Below, piece by piece: positions 14,301 to 29,300 of a DNA stretch of 64,000 nt; position 1 is the first letter of the stretch; each line of letters starts with the position of its first letter. Source of the DNA: Icerya purchasi (taxonomy: Eukaryota; Arthropoda; Insecta; Hemiptera; Monophlebidae); NCBI GenBank assembly GCA_039619475.1, contig CM077115.1, positions 533,790,315-533,854,314 of the forward strand. The letters are read 5' to 3'. The translations under genes and the position numbers were made by a program. Under the pieces are notes generated by a model, which searched no databases, had not been told where the DNA came from, and saw nothing but the letters and a program-made list of their open reading frames with translations.

Positions 14301-17300
14301 ACCTATATGAACGTCACCCGACTGTTCGTTTGGTTTAACTGATTTAGAAGGCAATGTGTATTTTCAATATTAGCGGGTTGCTGCATTTTTGGTTTTCCAG
14401 TATGCATAACGCCTGTAGGGAATCAGTGATTATTAGAACTTTTATAGATTTGTTGTAATCCGTGGCTAGGTGCCGGAGGCAGTAAGAAATTCCGTGTAGT
14501 TCTGCATCCAATGCATCACAGGTATCGTTAAGTATATCTTGGTGTGAGATGTCCTGCCCCACAAAGGCACAGGATGCCGGTAGTGGTCCTGCTTCGCCTT
14601 ACCAATGGAAAACAGAATGGGCAGCTACGACAACATTCTTAAAAAACATTAAGCTCACAGTCGAACCATGGTGGCCCCCGGAAGGAATATCCCGGCATGA
14701 TTTTAAGTCTTAGCCGGCTGCGAATCGGCCACGTCACTATGTCACACGGTCATATAATTAGTAAATCTTCGCCCCCCACTAGGTGCTTCTTCTGCGGCCA
14801 GACTGGTATACCGACAGTTCCACACATTCTTCTCACGTGCCCAAAGTTTGGCACGTTCAAGACGCAACATAGCCTACCCAACAACATACAGGACTGTCTG
14901 GCAAATACTACAACTAACGTCACAAGGGTTATAGCCTTCGTTTGAACGAGTGGTTTGACCGAACACATATAAGTTACCTCCATTTATGTGCTGTAATGAC
15001 CTTAGTAGTTACAAACGGCGCATATAAAAAAGGCGAGGAGGAGAATTAAAAAAAAAAAAAACAAAACAATTATTAATTTTTTTAACATTTACTATTACAT
15101 CAAGGCCAATATTTTATAATTTTAGAAAATTTTTATATATGTCCATATAATTAAGTTCTTCGGCTCTTTAACCAGCTCGCATGTACTGCTGTTTATTGAG
15201 TATGTTCCAAAATATGTTATACTTTGAGTAACTAGTATGCAGACATCGTGCTTTAGTAGTATTAAATTCTAGACTTAGTTAATTTATTTTCCGATTAATC
15301 TGTTTTGTTATATTATTAATTCTATAAATACTTCTAACTTATTAAATTCAGTAACTAGCATCACATCATTTGATTAACTAATTATATTTGAAACCTCACC
15401 AAGCTGAATTTCATGTATCGTACTCACAGCTATATTAAGAGTATACGACTTAAGACTGATCTTTGTAGGACTCCTGTACTCAGTTTCTCTATTATTTATT
15501 AATTTATTTTCTCGAATAAATAATACTACTTTTCTGTCGGCGAGATCATTTAGATTAATTTTTAGCACGAAGAATGAAAAATCTTTATTTTTCAATGTTC
15601 CTAAAATTTGATCAATTTTAATTTTATCAAAAGACCAGTTACATTAGGACTGATTAAAGTTGAATTCTCAAATCTTATAATATATTTGTATAATTGTTTA
15701 ACAGCTCAATTTCCTCTAGGTCCATTCATTATTAGATAACACGTGAAACATGTATTAATTTTTATAAATTTGATTTTTTTTTAATCATAAAAATACAATA
15801 ATAGTTTTAACCTGGGATGGTTCAGGCATAAGCCCATCAGCTGCTCCTAAATAAATGTAAACAGTACCGTTCCCTTCATATGGCGCGCCTATCGCAATAT
15901 CATCGTATCCGTCTTTATTTATATCGCCAATATTCGTAATCGCAAAACCAAATCTATAACACAGATTTTTATGATAATAAAATTTTTCGTAAAAATAGCA
16001 TTATAGATTTTTTTAAACACAAGCTTAAAAATAATAGTGATACAAAAATATGCAACTAATATTTATATTTTTTACCATTAATCATCGGGTTTCGTTATAT
16101 AAGGAATTCATCCGGGTTTCGCAATACTAAAACTCTTTTTTTTCCCCTTTATCATGCTTTAGTAAGGTCTCAACTGAAACATTCGTCTATTGTATAAGAC
16201 TCATACCACGATAAATATATTAAAATAATTTAAAAAATCCAGAGTGGAAATTCTTGAATTTTATATATCGCGTTCTACCGCTAATTAATGTAAATGTAAT
16301 TTTTGAATGACATGTTTCATATAATAAGCCTAACGTGTGTTCGAAACATGTTCAAAAACTAAATAAATAAAATGAACGGCAGAACAAAGAAGTTACAAAA
16401 ATAAATTTATGCGAGATGCGAAATTAAAACTGTAGAAAGAGGAGAACTTTTATATGGATAAAATAAATCGTTTACAAATGAAACGCATAAAACTAATATG
16501 AAAAAAATAAAGTAGAAATCTAGAGGAGACATTACCAGAAGGAAACTTCTTAAATGAAAGAAGATTTGGGAACACTTAAAAGTACATAAAAATACGAAAT
16601 TAGAAAGAAAACGAAAAACAGAAATAAAAATTTAAGGAAAACATACGAGAGCTACATACACTTTCAGTTGTCTAGAATAAAACTTGCAGAACAAATGAAC
16701 CAATATGCGCATTGATGTAAATGTCAAAAAAAAAAAAAAAAAAAAATATATCGAAAGAAATAATACATTAAAAAATGGAAAGGAAACTGAAAGAAGAATT
16801 TTAAAAAATTTTTACAGGCAGAAGAAGGGATGAATAAAATAATAAAATGTATGCGGATGATTGCACGAGATGTGTTTAATCTCAGTACACTTATATATAG
16901 CTTGCGAACTGTAAAATAGATACAAAATAAGATAAGAAATCTGTCGAGTAAAAGCTTGACGGGTCTAAACTTGGGAAATTGTTACTACTCGGAGACGTAA
17001 CACTCACATTTATGATATCGTAAGAGTGATTTTTAAAGATAAAACGCTTTCCGTGTTATTACCACTATCCGTAACGGAAGAGGCGTTAAAATGTTTAAAA
17101 ATTTAGTCGCTCTACAGTTTATTTATTTCTCGCTGTTAATAGTACGTTTGTAACTTTTGTTTTTATTCCCAAAATATCTTCAGAAAAAGAAAAAAAAATG
17201 AATCGCGACTTTTGTTTGGGTGCAACGATCAAAAAAAAAAAAAAAAATTGAGTTCCAATGAGACTGATAGCAACGTTTGCGATCAGCTAGAATTCGATTT

Positions 17301-20300
17301 GTCATCGCTGATCGAATTAAAAACTAAGTTTAACAACGGCTTAATCAAACAGTCGTATAAAAAAATAAATAGTTCCCCGATTCTAACAAGTTCGAAAGAA
17401 AGAAGAAAAATTGTTAAATATTAAATGAGGAAATGTAATACGACGGCCAAAATAAAAACAATTCTAGGTAAATGCGATTCCAATAATAATCGTAATTTGT
17501 TAGTTCAAGCGTCATTTACAAGCAAGTTTTTTAATGACACATCCTTTTGCCGAATTACCGAAAATCGTCGTCATCCGAAAATTCGATGAAGATAGCTTTA
17601 AGTTTTTAGACTTTAAATCAATTTTGTTCACTACAAGCCAAACCTCATCCACCAATATAGAAAATTTACTGTATTAAACAAGCGCTGGTAGGTGGCCCAG
17701 CCCAATAATTCGCGATATACAAGATTATCAGACGAGAATCGTACGTTGACGCCTGGGATCGGATTTTAAATCGGTATGCTAATAACAGCCTAATTATCCG
17801 TACGCTTTTCCTCGATCTATTTTCAATTTAAAAAATCCATTCCGAAAATGAACTATGCTCGATAAAATCAATCTGTCCTCGAAAGCATTGAAAATTTGCG
17901 GCGAAAACCCGGAAAATTGAAGTGTGTCTTCTTTTGTATTTCATTTCTATGCGTGTCGATGATAAAATACGCAATGATTTTGGAAATTAGTTATCATCCG
18001 ATTATACTAAGTTTTCGACTTTTACCACGTTAAAAAGTTTTCTGGAGGTTCGAACCAGCAACTTTAATCTCGAATGTTTGATTGCAAGTCAAAGCCAAAA
18101 TCAGGATCAAAATTTTCTTCTATGTTACTTCGAAACCGCGTCATAATCGTCGAATAATATAATGACAAAAAAGGAGTTGGTAACAATTTAATTTTTTCAC
18201 ATTATTCGTGTTTTTTAAAGGTAAAATTTCGAACAGCCCAATTTGAACTAAATGTAAATACGGACGTAGTGGCTACGACAACCATGGCATATAGAGTAAC
18301 TAATTTGTTTTGAAAACCTTCATAAACAACTTTCAAAATTAGAACTGATCCCGCATTTTATAATAATACCGTTTTGATATCCCAAGCATCAATATTCGGT
18401 TAGGTGCTGAATATTTCTAATCTTGTTTAGGTGTTAAAACGTTTAAAATTTAGTAAAGGTTTTATTCATGGTGGCCGCTCAAATATAATTTTTTAATTCC
18501 CCCGGTTAATTCTGGTCCAAATCCTCCCGATTTCCTGATTATTAAAGAATTGTACGAAAAAGAAGAATGGAATTTTTTTGCTACTATTGATATTTGACCG
18601 CCGCAGCATAGTTGTTATTATATAAATAAAACAGAAATCCTTAATTTATCATCATGTGAAGTGTATATTAAGAAATGCATTCACCTTTTCACGTTTCAAA
18701 TGATTTTTTCTTATTAAAAATATCGTTTTTGGCTATTTTTACATTTTTTCCCGATTTTACGACAAAATTCCCGGCTTATCCCCCCCCCCCCACCCGGTTG
18801 GATGGCCGCCCTCCGGCTATTATATTTTAATAATATTTTAATTTAATTATCAGTTGTAACTGTTCGATAGTGAAGATGCGCTTCTTTTTCTCTTCGTTAT
18901 CTGTGACAGTTTCTAATCGTCGCAGCGTAACATTTATCGCTTTTTCCTTTTTTTTCATTATTTATCCCGTTTATTAAGTTTATTAATTTTCACTTCCGTT
19001 TTAATCCCTTTTACTTTTGTTACTTATTCGGCTTTGTTTTTCATTTAGAGCTATTCCCGCTGTCTCTTTTTTTTCATCTCGTTGTTTAAATTTCCTTTTT
19101 TTTTTATTTTGTTAATGTGTTTATTAGAAATAGCCCTTTCACGGCTAGAGCTTACCGTTTTCATAGAAGTAAACATCGCGGTTCGTAGTTATCGCGCGAG
19201 GTGTTTTTTACTAGATAATATAATTTTGGTACTCTGCACTTTTCAGGAACCGAGTTTGATTTGCAGAACAACCCGAAAAAGCAAAAATTTCATATTCTAC
19301 GCAATTTTTTACGAAAAATTAATAAACGTATAAATAAATAAAAAGTAGAATAATAAAATACCGTGACTCTGGTTTTCCGGTTAATTTTAAAGGCGGTTTG
19401 CAGGTGAAACAATGGTCGATAGAATTTAAATATACGTAAACAGCACCACCGACGTCTCTGCTAAAGTAGAACGGAGCTGCTACAATGAGATCGGGCCTCC
19501 TACATTTAAAAAACAAACGAAAAGAGATTTAACCAAAACACGCGTGTTAAATTGTCGGAATTTCAACATGAATAAAAAGAACTTTAAAAGTGTAACAGTA
19601 CATGTAATTTCAAAAGGAGTTCATTTGCGAAAGAAAGAAAAAACCAATAAGGAAAATTGTAATTTATTATTTTTCGAAAGAGTAACGCAAGAATACCGAT
19701 TGTTTTTTCATTACGTCATTCGTGCGCACAGTGTAACCACTAGTAGGCAATAATTGTATTAAATAGTCTCTGCTGTTCATGATTTCCACGAAAACGTTAT
19801 TAGGTCTATTCCAAAATCTTTATCCGAATAAGTTTATTTCTTTCAATGCACAATATATACTATTATATTACTAGTCTAGCGGAATTTTTCATTTATACGC
19901 AGCATTAGAAAGCTTTCTATTACCCATTATTAATTCTGTTTTTGATTACAACAGTGTACAAAAAAATTCAGCCACTATATTAAGTTGTATTTGAAATTTT
20001 TTTTTTTTTATAGATGATGTAAATTTATACGTAATGACAAAGCGCTGGTGACAATGTCTTTGGTAATTAAATCACTCTTTCTGCAAGCTGCGTATAATTA
20101 GCATTTATAATTTTTAACCTAGCGCAATGAAGATATTTTGTTCCCACAATAGCCAATCACGAACTGTACTAATAAACAATAAAGCATGTACGTGTGCATC
20201 TAACTAGGTCCCACTTTGTCGATATGGAATTAAGTCCAGTACGGTGTATACTAGTATACTAGACAAAATTTCTGATCTATTGAGACCACCTTACCTCTAA

Positions 20301-23300
20301 GTACAAAACTCGTCGAGATATTTGAAATTTGAAAAAACATACTTCTGAGAAAAACGAGTTTTTTGGTTAAGATTTCCAACTGCGAATGCAAATATCTCAA
20401 AAAGTTTTACACTTAGAAGACTCCGCCGGGGGAGGTCTTATTCGATCAGAAATGTTATCTAGTGTATCGCACTGAGTGGGCATAAGTGGATATCGACAAA
20501 GTAGGACCTTTTCAAGAAATCTCAGATTTGCAATTGCAACAGAATAACGAAATTTCACATGTGTTTTTTTTTACTTTTTTCAAAAACGTTACACTCCTTT
20601 TATTCTAAATCATAACTTCTGTTTAAATTATTTTTTACTTATTAGTCGACATTGCACGCTTTTTTTTCTTTACATCGCGCGCATCACCATCGAAGGAAAC
20701 ACTTCATTTTCATGAAAATACTTCGAAAAAATAATCCGAACGTACACATTTCTTCAATCAAAGCGACGAAAACAACGCATAAACGAGTAACAGAAACGAT
20801 GATAACGCCGGGAACGGAAAAGAGCGCGGTTCGCATTGCCATAGCAGCCAAGGCGAGACGCATTCAGGTTTTTGGCCATAAAACAAAAACGCGAAGTCGG
20901 ATCACATTGCGGCTTGCGGCATTGGAAAGAGCGATGTTCACTCTATCAGAAACGCTAGAAATCCCAAAATTAACATTTTTAACCTATAATCCGAAAAATC
21001 TTCCTACTTCTCCGTAAATAATTTCGACAAAGTGGGACCTAGTTAGATGCACGTATAACGAAATATATAAAATTAATTTTTGTACGAGCGTTTTAAAAAT
21101 TACCCCCCCCCCTCCAACTGCCGGACTGCAGTGTCTAATTACAAATTACAAGATTCTCGTAATTAAACAGCGACTAACAATATAAATTATTGGAAAAAAT
21201 TTCGAACGATTTTGATATTCCTATTTCAAAAAAATAAAAAAATAAAATATATATATGTGTAATGAAAGGAAATATTAATCAATGGAAATTATTATTAAAA
21301 GTAAATATATACTTGTCTCCATTCACATCAGCCGTCGCCACTTCGTATCCGAAACTTGACGCGAATTGTTCGCCATCAATTATTAACTTTACTTCAAGCA
21401 AATTGTCACCGGTATGTTTAGTGAATAAGATAACTTGTCCGGTTTCATTACCTCCTCTCGGGGCTCCAGCCGCGTAACTGGTTATATTTTCACCGTAAAA
21501 ATGGCCAGCGGTAACTGACATACCTGGAACGCGAATATATAAAACAAAAGTATGCAATACTGCTTGCAATCTATTAACGAGCTAATATGCTGTCGTATTG
21601 GGAATAGGAAAAAAACGTATATATAATTTATATTTTTAATGGGTAAGGTTTGTTAAAGAAAAAAAAATAAATAAAAAACATAACAACGACTCAACAGCGC
21701 CGTAGTAAGAAGAAGGCCAACCTCTATTGGTCTAGAGATGCCTTTGTAGCCAACGATTTAAGAAAGCGAATAAAAACTTCTCAATATGTCTGATTAGGCG
21801 AAAATAACTTTTGGAAAGAAGCTAAATAAAAAATTACTGATTATATAAAAATCGCCCATTCCTCTCCTAAAATGTTAAAAATATTTTTAAAATGTAAACG
21901 ATATAAAAATCTAAAATGAACTCGTAATCTGACATTAATTTAATGTAAGAAACATTTATATTTAAACGTAGAGTACAGTACCTAATTTAAATAGTTGTCC
22001 TCCTTCTTGATTAGCGTTATCATTATTATAATCAAACTAAATTATTGCAAAGAATCACAATCTCTCAGTTTCAAAAAAGAAATTCGAGTGTAAGAGATTT
22101 TTTACGCAAATCGTATAAGAAGACTATGTAAAAATGAAACGCGCTATAAAACTACACGTAAATATTTATTTCAAACGTAGTTTCGAAAAATGATGTACTT
22201 TATAATCTCGGTAGAAATTTTTAAAAAATCGGTGCACATATCGAGTTATCAATGAATTTATAAATAAACAAAACATACGCGCACGGTAATTAATTAATTA
22301 ATAAGTCGTAGAAAATAAAGGAAATAATAAAAAATTAATTTTGAAATAGTAGCATCCGAAAAGTATTTCTTGTCATCGTATTCATATCTTTTACTTCAGA
22401 CTTGAAAATTTTGAAGTTTGAATATTGAATTTTAAAGTGAAATTTTAAAATGTAACGCCGAAACGAATGAAATTAAACGTAAAGTTTACTCTGAAAAAGC
22501 CTGCAATTAACAATTAAGACGGTATATTTTCATTGCGGTAAAAATATCAGCAGCAGCAGATCACATAATTGTTTCCCATTTCGAAACTGCTTTATTCGAT
22601 GTTTGATAAATATTCGAAAGGCGTTTTCCCATAATAAGTTGCTGATTTACAATTTACATTTTAATAATTACAGCTTCACAGAGATATTATATTTTAAACA
22701 GCTTTAATAATTTTACATCCAAAGTTTATTTCATATTTCATCGTAATTTTTAATACTATTAATATTCTCGCAGAATTCGTTAAACACATAAGATCAACAT
22801 AAAAAAAGGAAATAATACAAATACATAATTACCTAAGTAACTGTACTTCTTAACCGGTGCGACATTATCATTAACCGGACTGTTGTAAGTGATTTTATCA
22901 CGCGCAAAATAATCATCGGAAATGCCAACCGCAAAAATCATTCCTGTCCATGTCATCGGTCCCGGCGAACCAATAATCGCTGTGTCATCAAAAATATATC
23001 CGCTAGTTCCAGCTTGACAAAAACCGTAGTCCTCATGAGCTCTGCCATTCATCATCAGCACGAAGTTAATTTTAGTTACAAATATTACAAAAAACAGTTA
23101 CAGCATACCACAGTTGTTGTCCGTTAACATTTAACAATATCTCGTGCTATCTACGTATTTGCTAATTTTTTATTAATTTTGTATGCAAACTGAAGTTATT
23201 TTTGACATGGGAATCAACTAGAGTATTGCGAAGAGCCAAAATATCTCGGAATTATCCTTGACGGATTTCGTTAATCTTAAAATGAAAGCAGAAGCTAGGA

Positions 23301-26300
23301 ATAACGTTCTGCGAAAATTAGTATCTTCTAAATAGGGAGCAAACACCTCAGCCTTAGCGCGATGTTTCTCGGCTGCTCAATACGGATGCCCTATATGGGG
23401 AGAAGATCGGTGCATACTAAAAAGGTTGATACCTCGATAAATGAAACGTACCGAATAGTCACTGGATGCTTAAAACCTACCAAAAAAGTGGATAAGCTAT
23501 AGAGACAGATTACAGACACCCAATGTCTGGTCAGAAGGCTGGTATATCGTGCCTTAAATACACAATGTTACACTGCTCAAGATGACTGGATGAGCTCCCA
23601 CAAAAAGCTCGCGCACAGAGATGGACGGAAAAAGATGGAAACGAAAGTAGGTTGAATAAACTAAACTCGATGTGCCCCGCTAAGTTGACGTAGCTGGAAA
23701 ACTTTAAACCAGCTTTGCTCTGGTTGCGTCAGAACCTACTTCAGTGAACTTACTTATAAATAGGATCTGGCCGAAAATGATAAATGCAAGTGCGGGGAAC
23801 AGTAGAGCCATGGACACTTGTTTCAGTGTAGCTTGGTGCCTTTAGGCATTATGGAGAGAGAGAATGAGAGAACAATGGAGTACGGAGCTAACTGACGAAG
23901 CCATAAAAATGGTTGATGCGTAGACTGATAATAAATCTGCTGCATATCAGTTAACTTTATTTCATTTTATTTATTTGTTTTGTATATTAGTCCTCGAGCG
24001 TCTTGGACACGATAATAATAAAACAATTAATTGTATACGATGCAATAACACCGAGTTTCAAATAAAAGCAGCAATAAATCTCAGCAAACACTTGAATACC
24101 ATGAACGACACGCCAGTATTTAACGTAAATATATTAAAATTTATATTGAAAATATTAAAACCACCCAAACGTTTCGGAGCAAAAACTCTTCTTCGTAAAC
24201 CACGTTTTATTTCTTTACGTCTATGTTTATTACAAAAATAAAACTATCGGTGTGTCTGACTATAATATGAAAATATTTGCATTTTTGCTATCGCATTAGA
24301 CTGCGTTAACTGCTGCAGACTGTAACAGACGATTTCGAAAGCTGGCCATAAAGGAACATGTTAGAAATATCCTGGATAGACCGAAAAACGGATGCTTCTA
24401 ATATCCTTGAGAAATTAAATATAAAAACGCGTTCGACAGATTAAGAAAATGATTTTTTATGCGACGGTAGACATAGACTCCTGTTCAGAATGCCAAGTGG
24501 TTCTTGAGAAAATGAATAGGAAAAGAACAAGCGATTAGAGACGAAAAATACTCTGATTGATCAGACTATACGAAACACTAATAGCAGCCCAAGATAGATT
24601 AACAATTAACCTGTAGGATTGTGATAGTGCAATAAAAAATGTAATTTCATAACCCCCGCCTTTAGAGAAAACAAAGGAAAGAACTAGACTTTTATCATAT
24701 ATAAGCAGGAAATATGTTTCCAAATTTTTGTCTATCTGGTTCCGTTATTATTCGTATTCAAATTCCACATAATATTTCCTAGAAATATAAGGAATTTGAT
24801 ATATTTCATAAACACTGAAATCACCGCTTAAAACGACAGGAATTTCGCGATACTTGCCCCCTTAGCAACAATTTGAAATACTCTCCCCCTTTTATGATAC
24901 TATGGGCGGTCATCAAATTTAAATTTAGGAAATCTTTGATATGGTCTGTAGGCTAAGTTGATTTCGATTGTTGCTTCGTTCAAAGAAAGATGGCATAGTT
25001 CTCATCTTCTGTCGTTGCAAACAAGCACGATGTGTCCTGTAAAAATTGATTTTGTGCGTACATCAAAAAAAAACAAAAAAACAAAACAGGGACGAACATT
25101 TCTTTAACCTTGTTCAAAATCTTGAACTACAATACATAAATTACAAGCGGGGCTACATGTCATTTTTCACGATTTTATGAACTTTTAGTAAATTTCAAAC
25201 AATTTCGTTAAGAAAATGAAATACGGGTCCGTTCCCGAAAAAAAAAAAAAAAAAGCATTAAATGAATAGCGATAAATCTTTTGCACTTTTCCGAATTACT
25301 AAGTTCAGTAATGTAGGTACATTCGTACTATTACTGCCGATCCATTACTTTCTTCCGCAATTCTAAGAATAAAACGACTATTCAATTACATATTATCTAT
25401 ATTATTCCAAACAATACGAGCTTTAGTTTACTTCGAAATATTGTTAATGATATCAAAGTTATTCTTGCAAGATAAAGATTGCGACGCATTTTAAACAAAA
25501 AAAATTTAAGGATCATGTTTATAAAAACGAAAAAAAAAAATACCGATATTACTGAATGAGAAGTGTACAGAGATCAAACATCGACTCATGTAAACCGGGC
25601 GGATGTGTCCTACACGATATAAACATATACAAGTTATGAATTTACTTAACGACTTGAGAATTTCGTTTATAACAGAAAGCAGGTCTCGCGTCAGAATGAG
25701 TGTAACATATTTAAATTATCGCTATATTATAAATACGCATCTCTTTTCTTATTACAGTTATAAATGTTTCCTCGACCTATCAAGGCTCTTCTCCGCATGA
25801 ACACTCTTTTTTTCTTTCGTTGATGTCGTTGCGATAGCCTAGTTGCCAGAGCGCCTGGCTTCTTACGGGGATGTCTCTGGTTCGATCCCGGACGACGACA
25901 GAAGTTATGAAAAATTAAATCGAAAGACTCGCTAACAGAATCATATGGAAGGCAATGGCAAACATACATACCATCATATGCGCTCTAGTCAGTACACAGC
26001 AGACATAAATAGGACTACATTTGTATATCGATATAAATCAAACAATCACAATATCAGTTGCAAGTGTAGTCTTGCTTGTGTACACATTCGTACTGCATAT
26101 AAACAATTGTTATGAACACTATGTCTATGTCTGTACAACAGAAATGTGCGGATAGGTAGTCGCCGACGCTCAGGAATTAAGTGTGGCACTCTATGATGAT
26201 GAATTAATTGCCCGCTTTTAATCAGTTAATTAATATTCTATGTGACTGCAGCATGTTTACAATTGTTTGAATTGGTTTATTTATTTATTTTCACAAACTG

Positions 26301-29300
26301 GAAGAAAGTATACGTCAGGTCGTTTTATTTTTTTCGTTTTTTTTTTTTTTACTATTATTATTATTATTATTATTATTTTATTTTTGGCGTGTCAACTACG
26401 GATATTAAGTCAGTGCAAGTGAAATTTCTTAAAAGTGTTAATGTGCGGCAGCGGAAATCGAACCCGGTTCTACCCAAACGAAACATAATTAACTAATCAG
26501 CTACGCCGCGGTAGCTGACTACGTCAGGTCGTATTTTCATGAATCTGAACAGAAGAAGACATCTCTAGAACAGAAAAAATTCCCGGTGAATTCGTCCCAT
26601 ATAGGGAGCATCATTGAACGCAACGAGTAACCGACTAAGACTGTCCGTTTAAGCTAGTTGAATATCTAAACGTTGGTGTTTGTGGGTTTTCAAGCCATAA
26701 AATATCGCTAAAACCAGCGCACCGATAATTTTAGCACGCAATTTAAATCCTCTAAAACTATACCACCATACTGCAACAAAATTAAATCGAAGCAAAGTGT
26801 TAAGCCCAGTAGCTGTAAACTCGAAAATGTACTTATAACGAAAATAGTAATAATTTCAACATATTATATTTTTCAATTTATATGGTTACACTTTCTAATT
26901 AATACAGCTCTTTACGATGGCTATTAATAAAGCACTGCGAGTCAGGCATTTGTAAAAGTATATACATAAATTCAGGGATAAGAGTTACTTCTAAAGATAT
27001 CATCAGTTCTATGTAACCTGGTTGAAAAACTCGTAATTCCAAACCGTATCATGATTACACGTCATATCAGCAAGTATTAACAAATCGGCTTTAATAGAAA
27101 ATTGTATTAACTTTTTCATAATTACTTTTAGTATGCAAAGAACATTCGGAGCAACGAAGTTCGCAAGCAGTACGATTAGTTTCACACACTTTATTATAAA
27201 GCATTGCGTGGAAAGTTTCAGAAGTCTAACAAAATCGCCATAACCTCTAAAATGTAAATCTGAAGTTAAATGATCGCCGGTTAACAAACTTAGGTAGCTG
27301 AAGTATGTCCGTAAGTTACAGTACTTTAAAGCGTAAAATAAAGTATTTTCTCGCTCGCCATGAACACATAGTGTGCGTGTATCGTTCACGATTGCAAACA
27401 ATATGCCAATTATTTCGAAAATGTTTGCATGATCAACTGTTCAACTGCGCAAACAGTTAAATTACTTCTGGAACTGATATGTAGAACACATTTCGCATAC
27501 GCATGACAAACGGATAGCTCCGATAATTACTACTTTGCGTATTTTTAGATTAGTTCGGTCACTATCAACACATGTACAGTTACTACGCAGTGATCCGCAC
27601 GTGCGTGAAAAGTTGAACGATATGAGAAAAAAGTAAAAAAAAAAAAAAAAAAGGAATAGCCCCTGGTTACTGAAATTGCTGTAAAACGTAAATATTTTCT
27701 TAAGGTGCAGAGAGGATTTAGACGCTTCCAGGGGGGTACACAATGGACCTCTAGTTGTGCAGTTACTAGGAAAACCTAGAGAACAAAATGCAGAATTTCT
27801 TACGATCTTCATTGATTTGAACAGTGCTTTTGATCCTACAAAATCACGACAGATTGAGGTTATGCTCAAACCGAACTGGATGTCTGTCCTGGAACTCATT
27901 GATTGAAGGAACTGGCCTTGTACATTCCATCTGCACCTCTACAAAGTCATCAAAACCAATGTTACTTGTTATCGTCCTATTCAGCTTTCTTATAGGCGGT
28001 GTTAAATGACCCAATAGCAGTACAAAAAAAAAGAAAAGAAAAGCAACTAGAATAAGGTACATAGATGGAGTGGTGGCGTATTCAACTTTAAAAAATTTAC
28101 ATCTAAGAAAGAATCTACAGGATTCTAACGACGACATGTATTAACGAATAGCGACCATGTTGTAAATTAACCACATTTACTAAGCATACGCCGCGGAAAA
28201 GCATATAATAATTTTCGATTTGTTATTAATAAAACGAAAACCATGGACTATCCTGCCAGCGTATGTATTTTTAACTGAATGGCCGCAGATTAATAACAGC
28301 TTCGAATATTTTGGTAATTTCATTAACAAGATGATATAAATTGCAAGATTAAAAATGCGTTGCAATTTTTATTAATAAACCATTCAGCCGTATGCAATAA
28401 AGGACTAGTATACAAAACTCTATCGGTATATAAAGCTACTATAATTCCAACAATATTACGCATCAACGAAACGTGGCCAATGATGAAACGTTGTATAAAA
28501 AAACTCGAATCTCATGAAATCTCATGAAATTTTCGCCTACTAAAACGGCTTTAGGAAGACATTATATTACCTGAAGGATTTCAAGTGAAAAAATTCTGCA
28601 ATTATGTCAGACATTCTTGGAGCACTAAAAGCAATATTTACATTGTGCTAGTCAAACACTTCATCACCTCAAAGATATATGAAATTCCAAATCGAAAATT
28701 TTTACAACGAATTTACGACATACTAAACGATTAATGTATACTATATAAAAAGGTTCTTTGGGCGATTTTCGGAAAACCCGAAATCAACTTAAAAGATTCT
28801 ACTTGAAAACAATAACTAGAAATAGGGAAATCTAAAAAAAGCATTACGAAGAAAGCCACTGAAATACTGGAATACACTTAAAAAGCTCATAAAACACCGA
28901 CCGCTCTTCTGCATGTAGTCAACAACTACCAGTACTGAACTTATATCGTCATTAAATAGTAACAGGACGCAAATAACCGTTCACAAATCCTAAAAATAGG
29001 CTGTTAGGCACTTTTTTAAAGAAACACATGTTATAAATGCACTTTTAAAACCAGAAGCAAATTATTAGAGGATAATAATGATAAAGAAAAGAAATTTATG
29101 TGTACATTATACATATATAGGTATTTATACATATATATGTATGTATTTATATATGGATTTATTTCGATCGTTAGGTGGTAATAAATTTTCTTCGAATAAA
29201 TTATAGAAAAATGTGAGTATACAAGAATATGATAGGATTATGGATTAAGATATTTTTTTGAATTTGCAGACAATTTAAAATTGACTGATTAATAACAATG

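Noticed and set aside
20652..21017. 121-codon plus-strand ORF rich in Arg/Lys/Thr
   Set aside because: It lies inside the TIR element 20191-21053, has no domain, and is probably a by-product of the element's composition.
25825..25899. Annotation as a functional tRNA-Arg(TCT) gene
   Set aside because: It is followed directly by a SINE-like body (GGAAGGCAATGGC), and the anticodon and D arms are imperfect. Called a SINE head instead.
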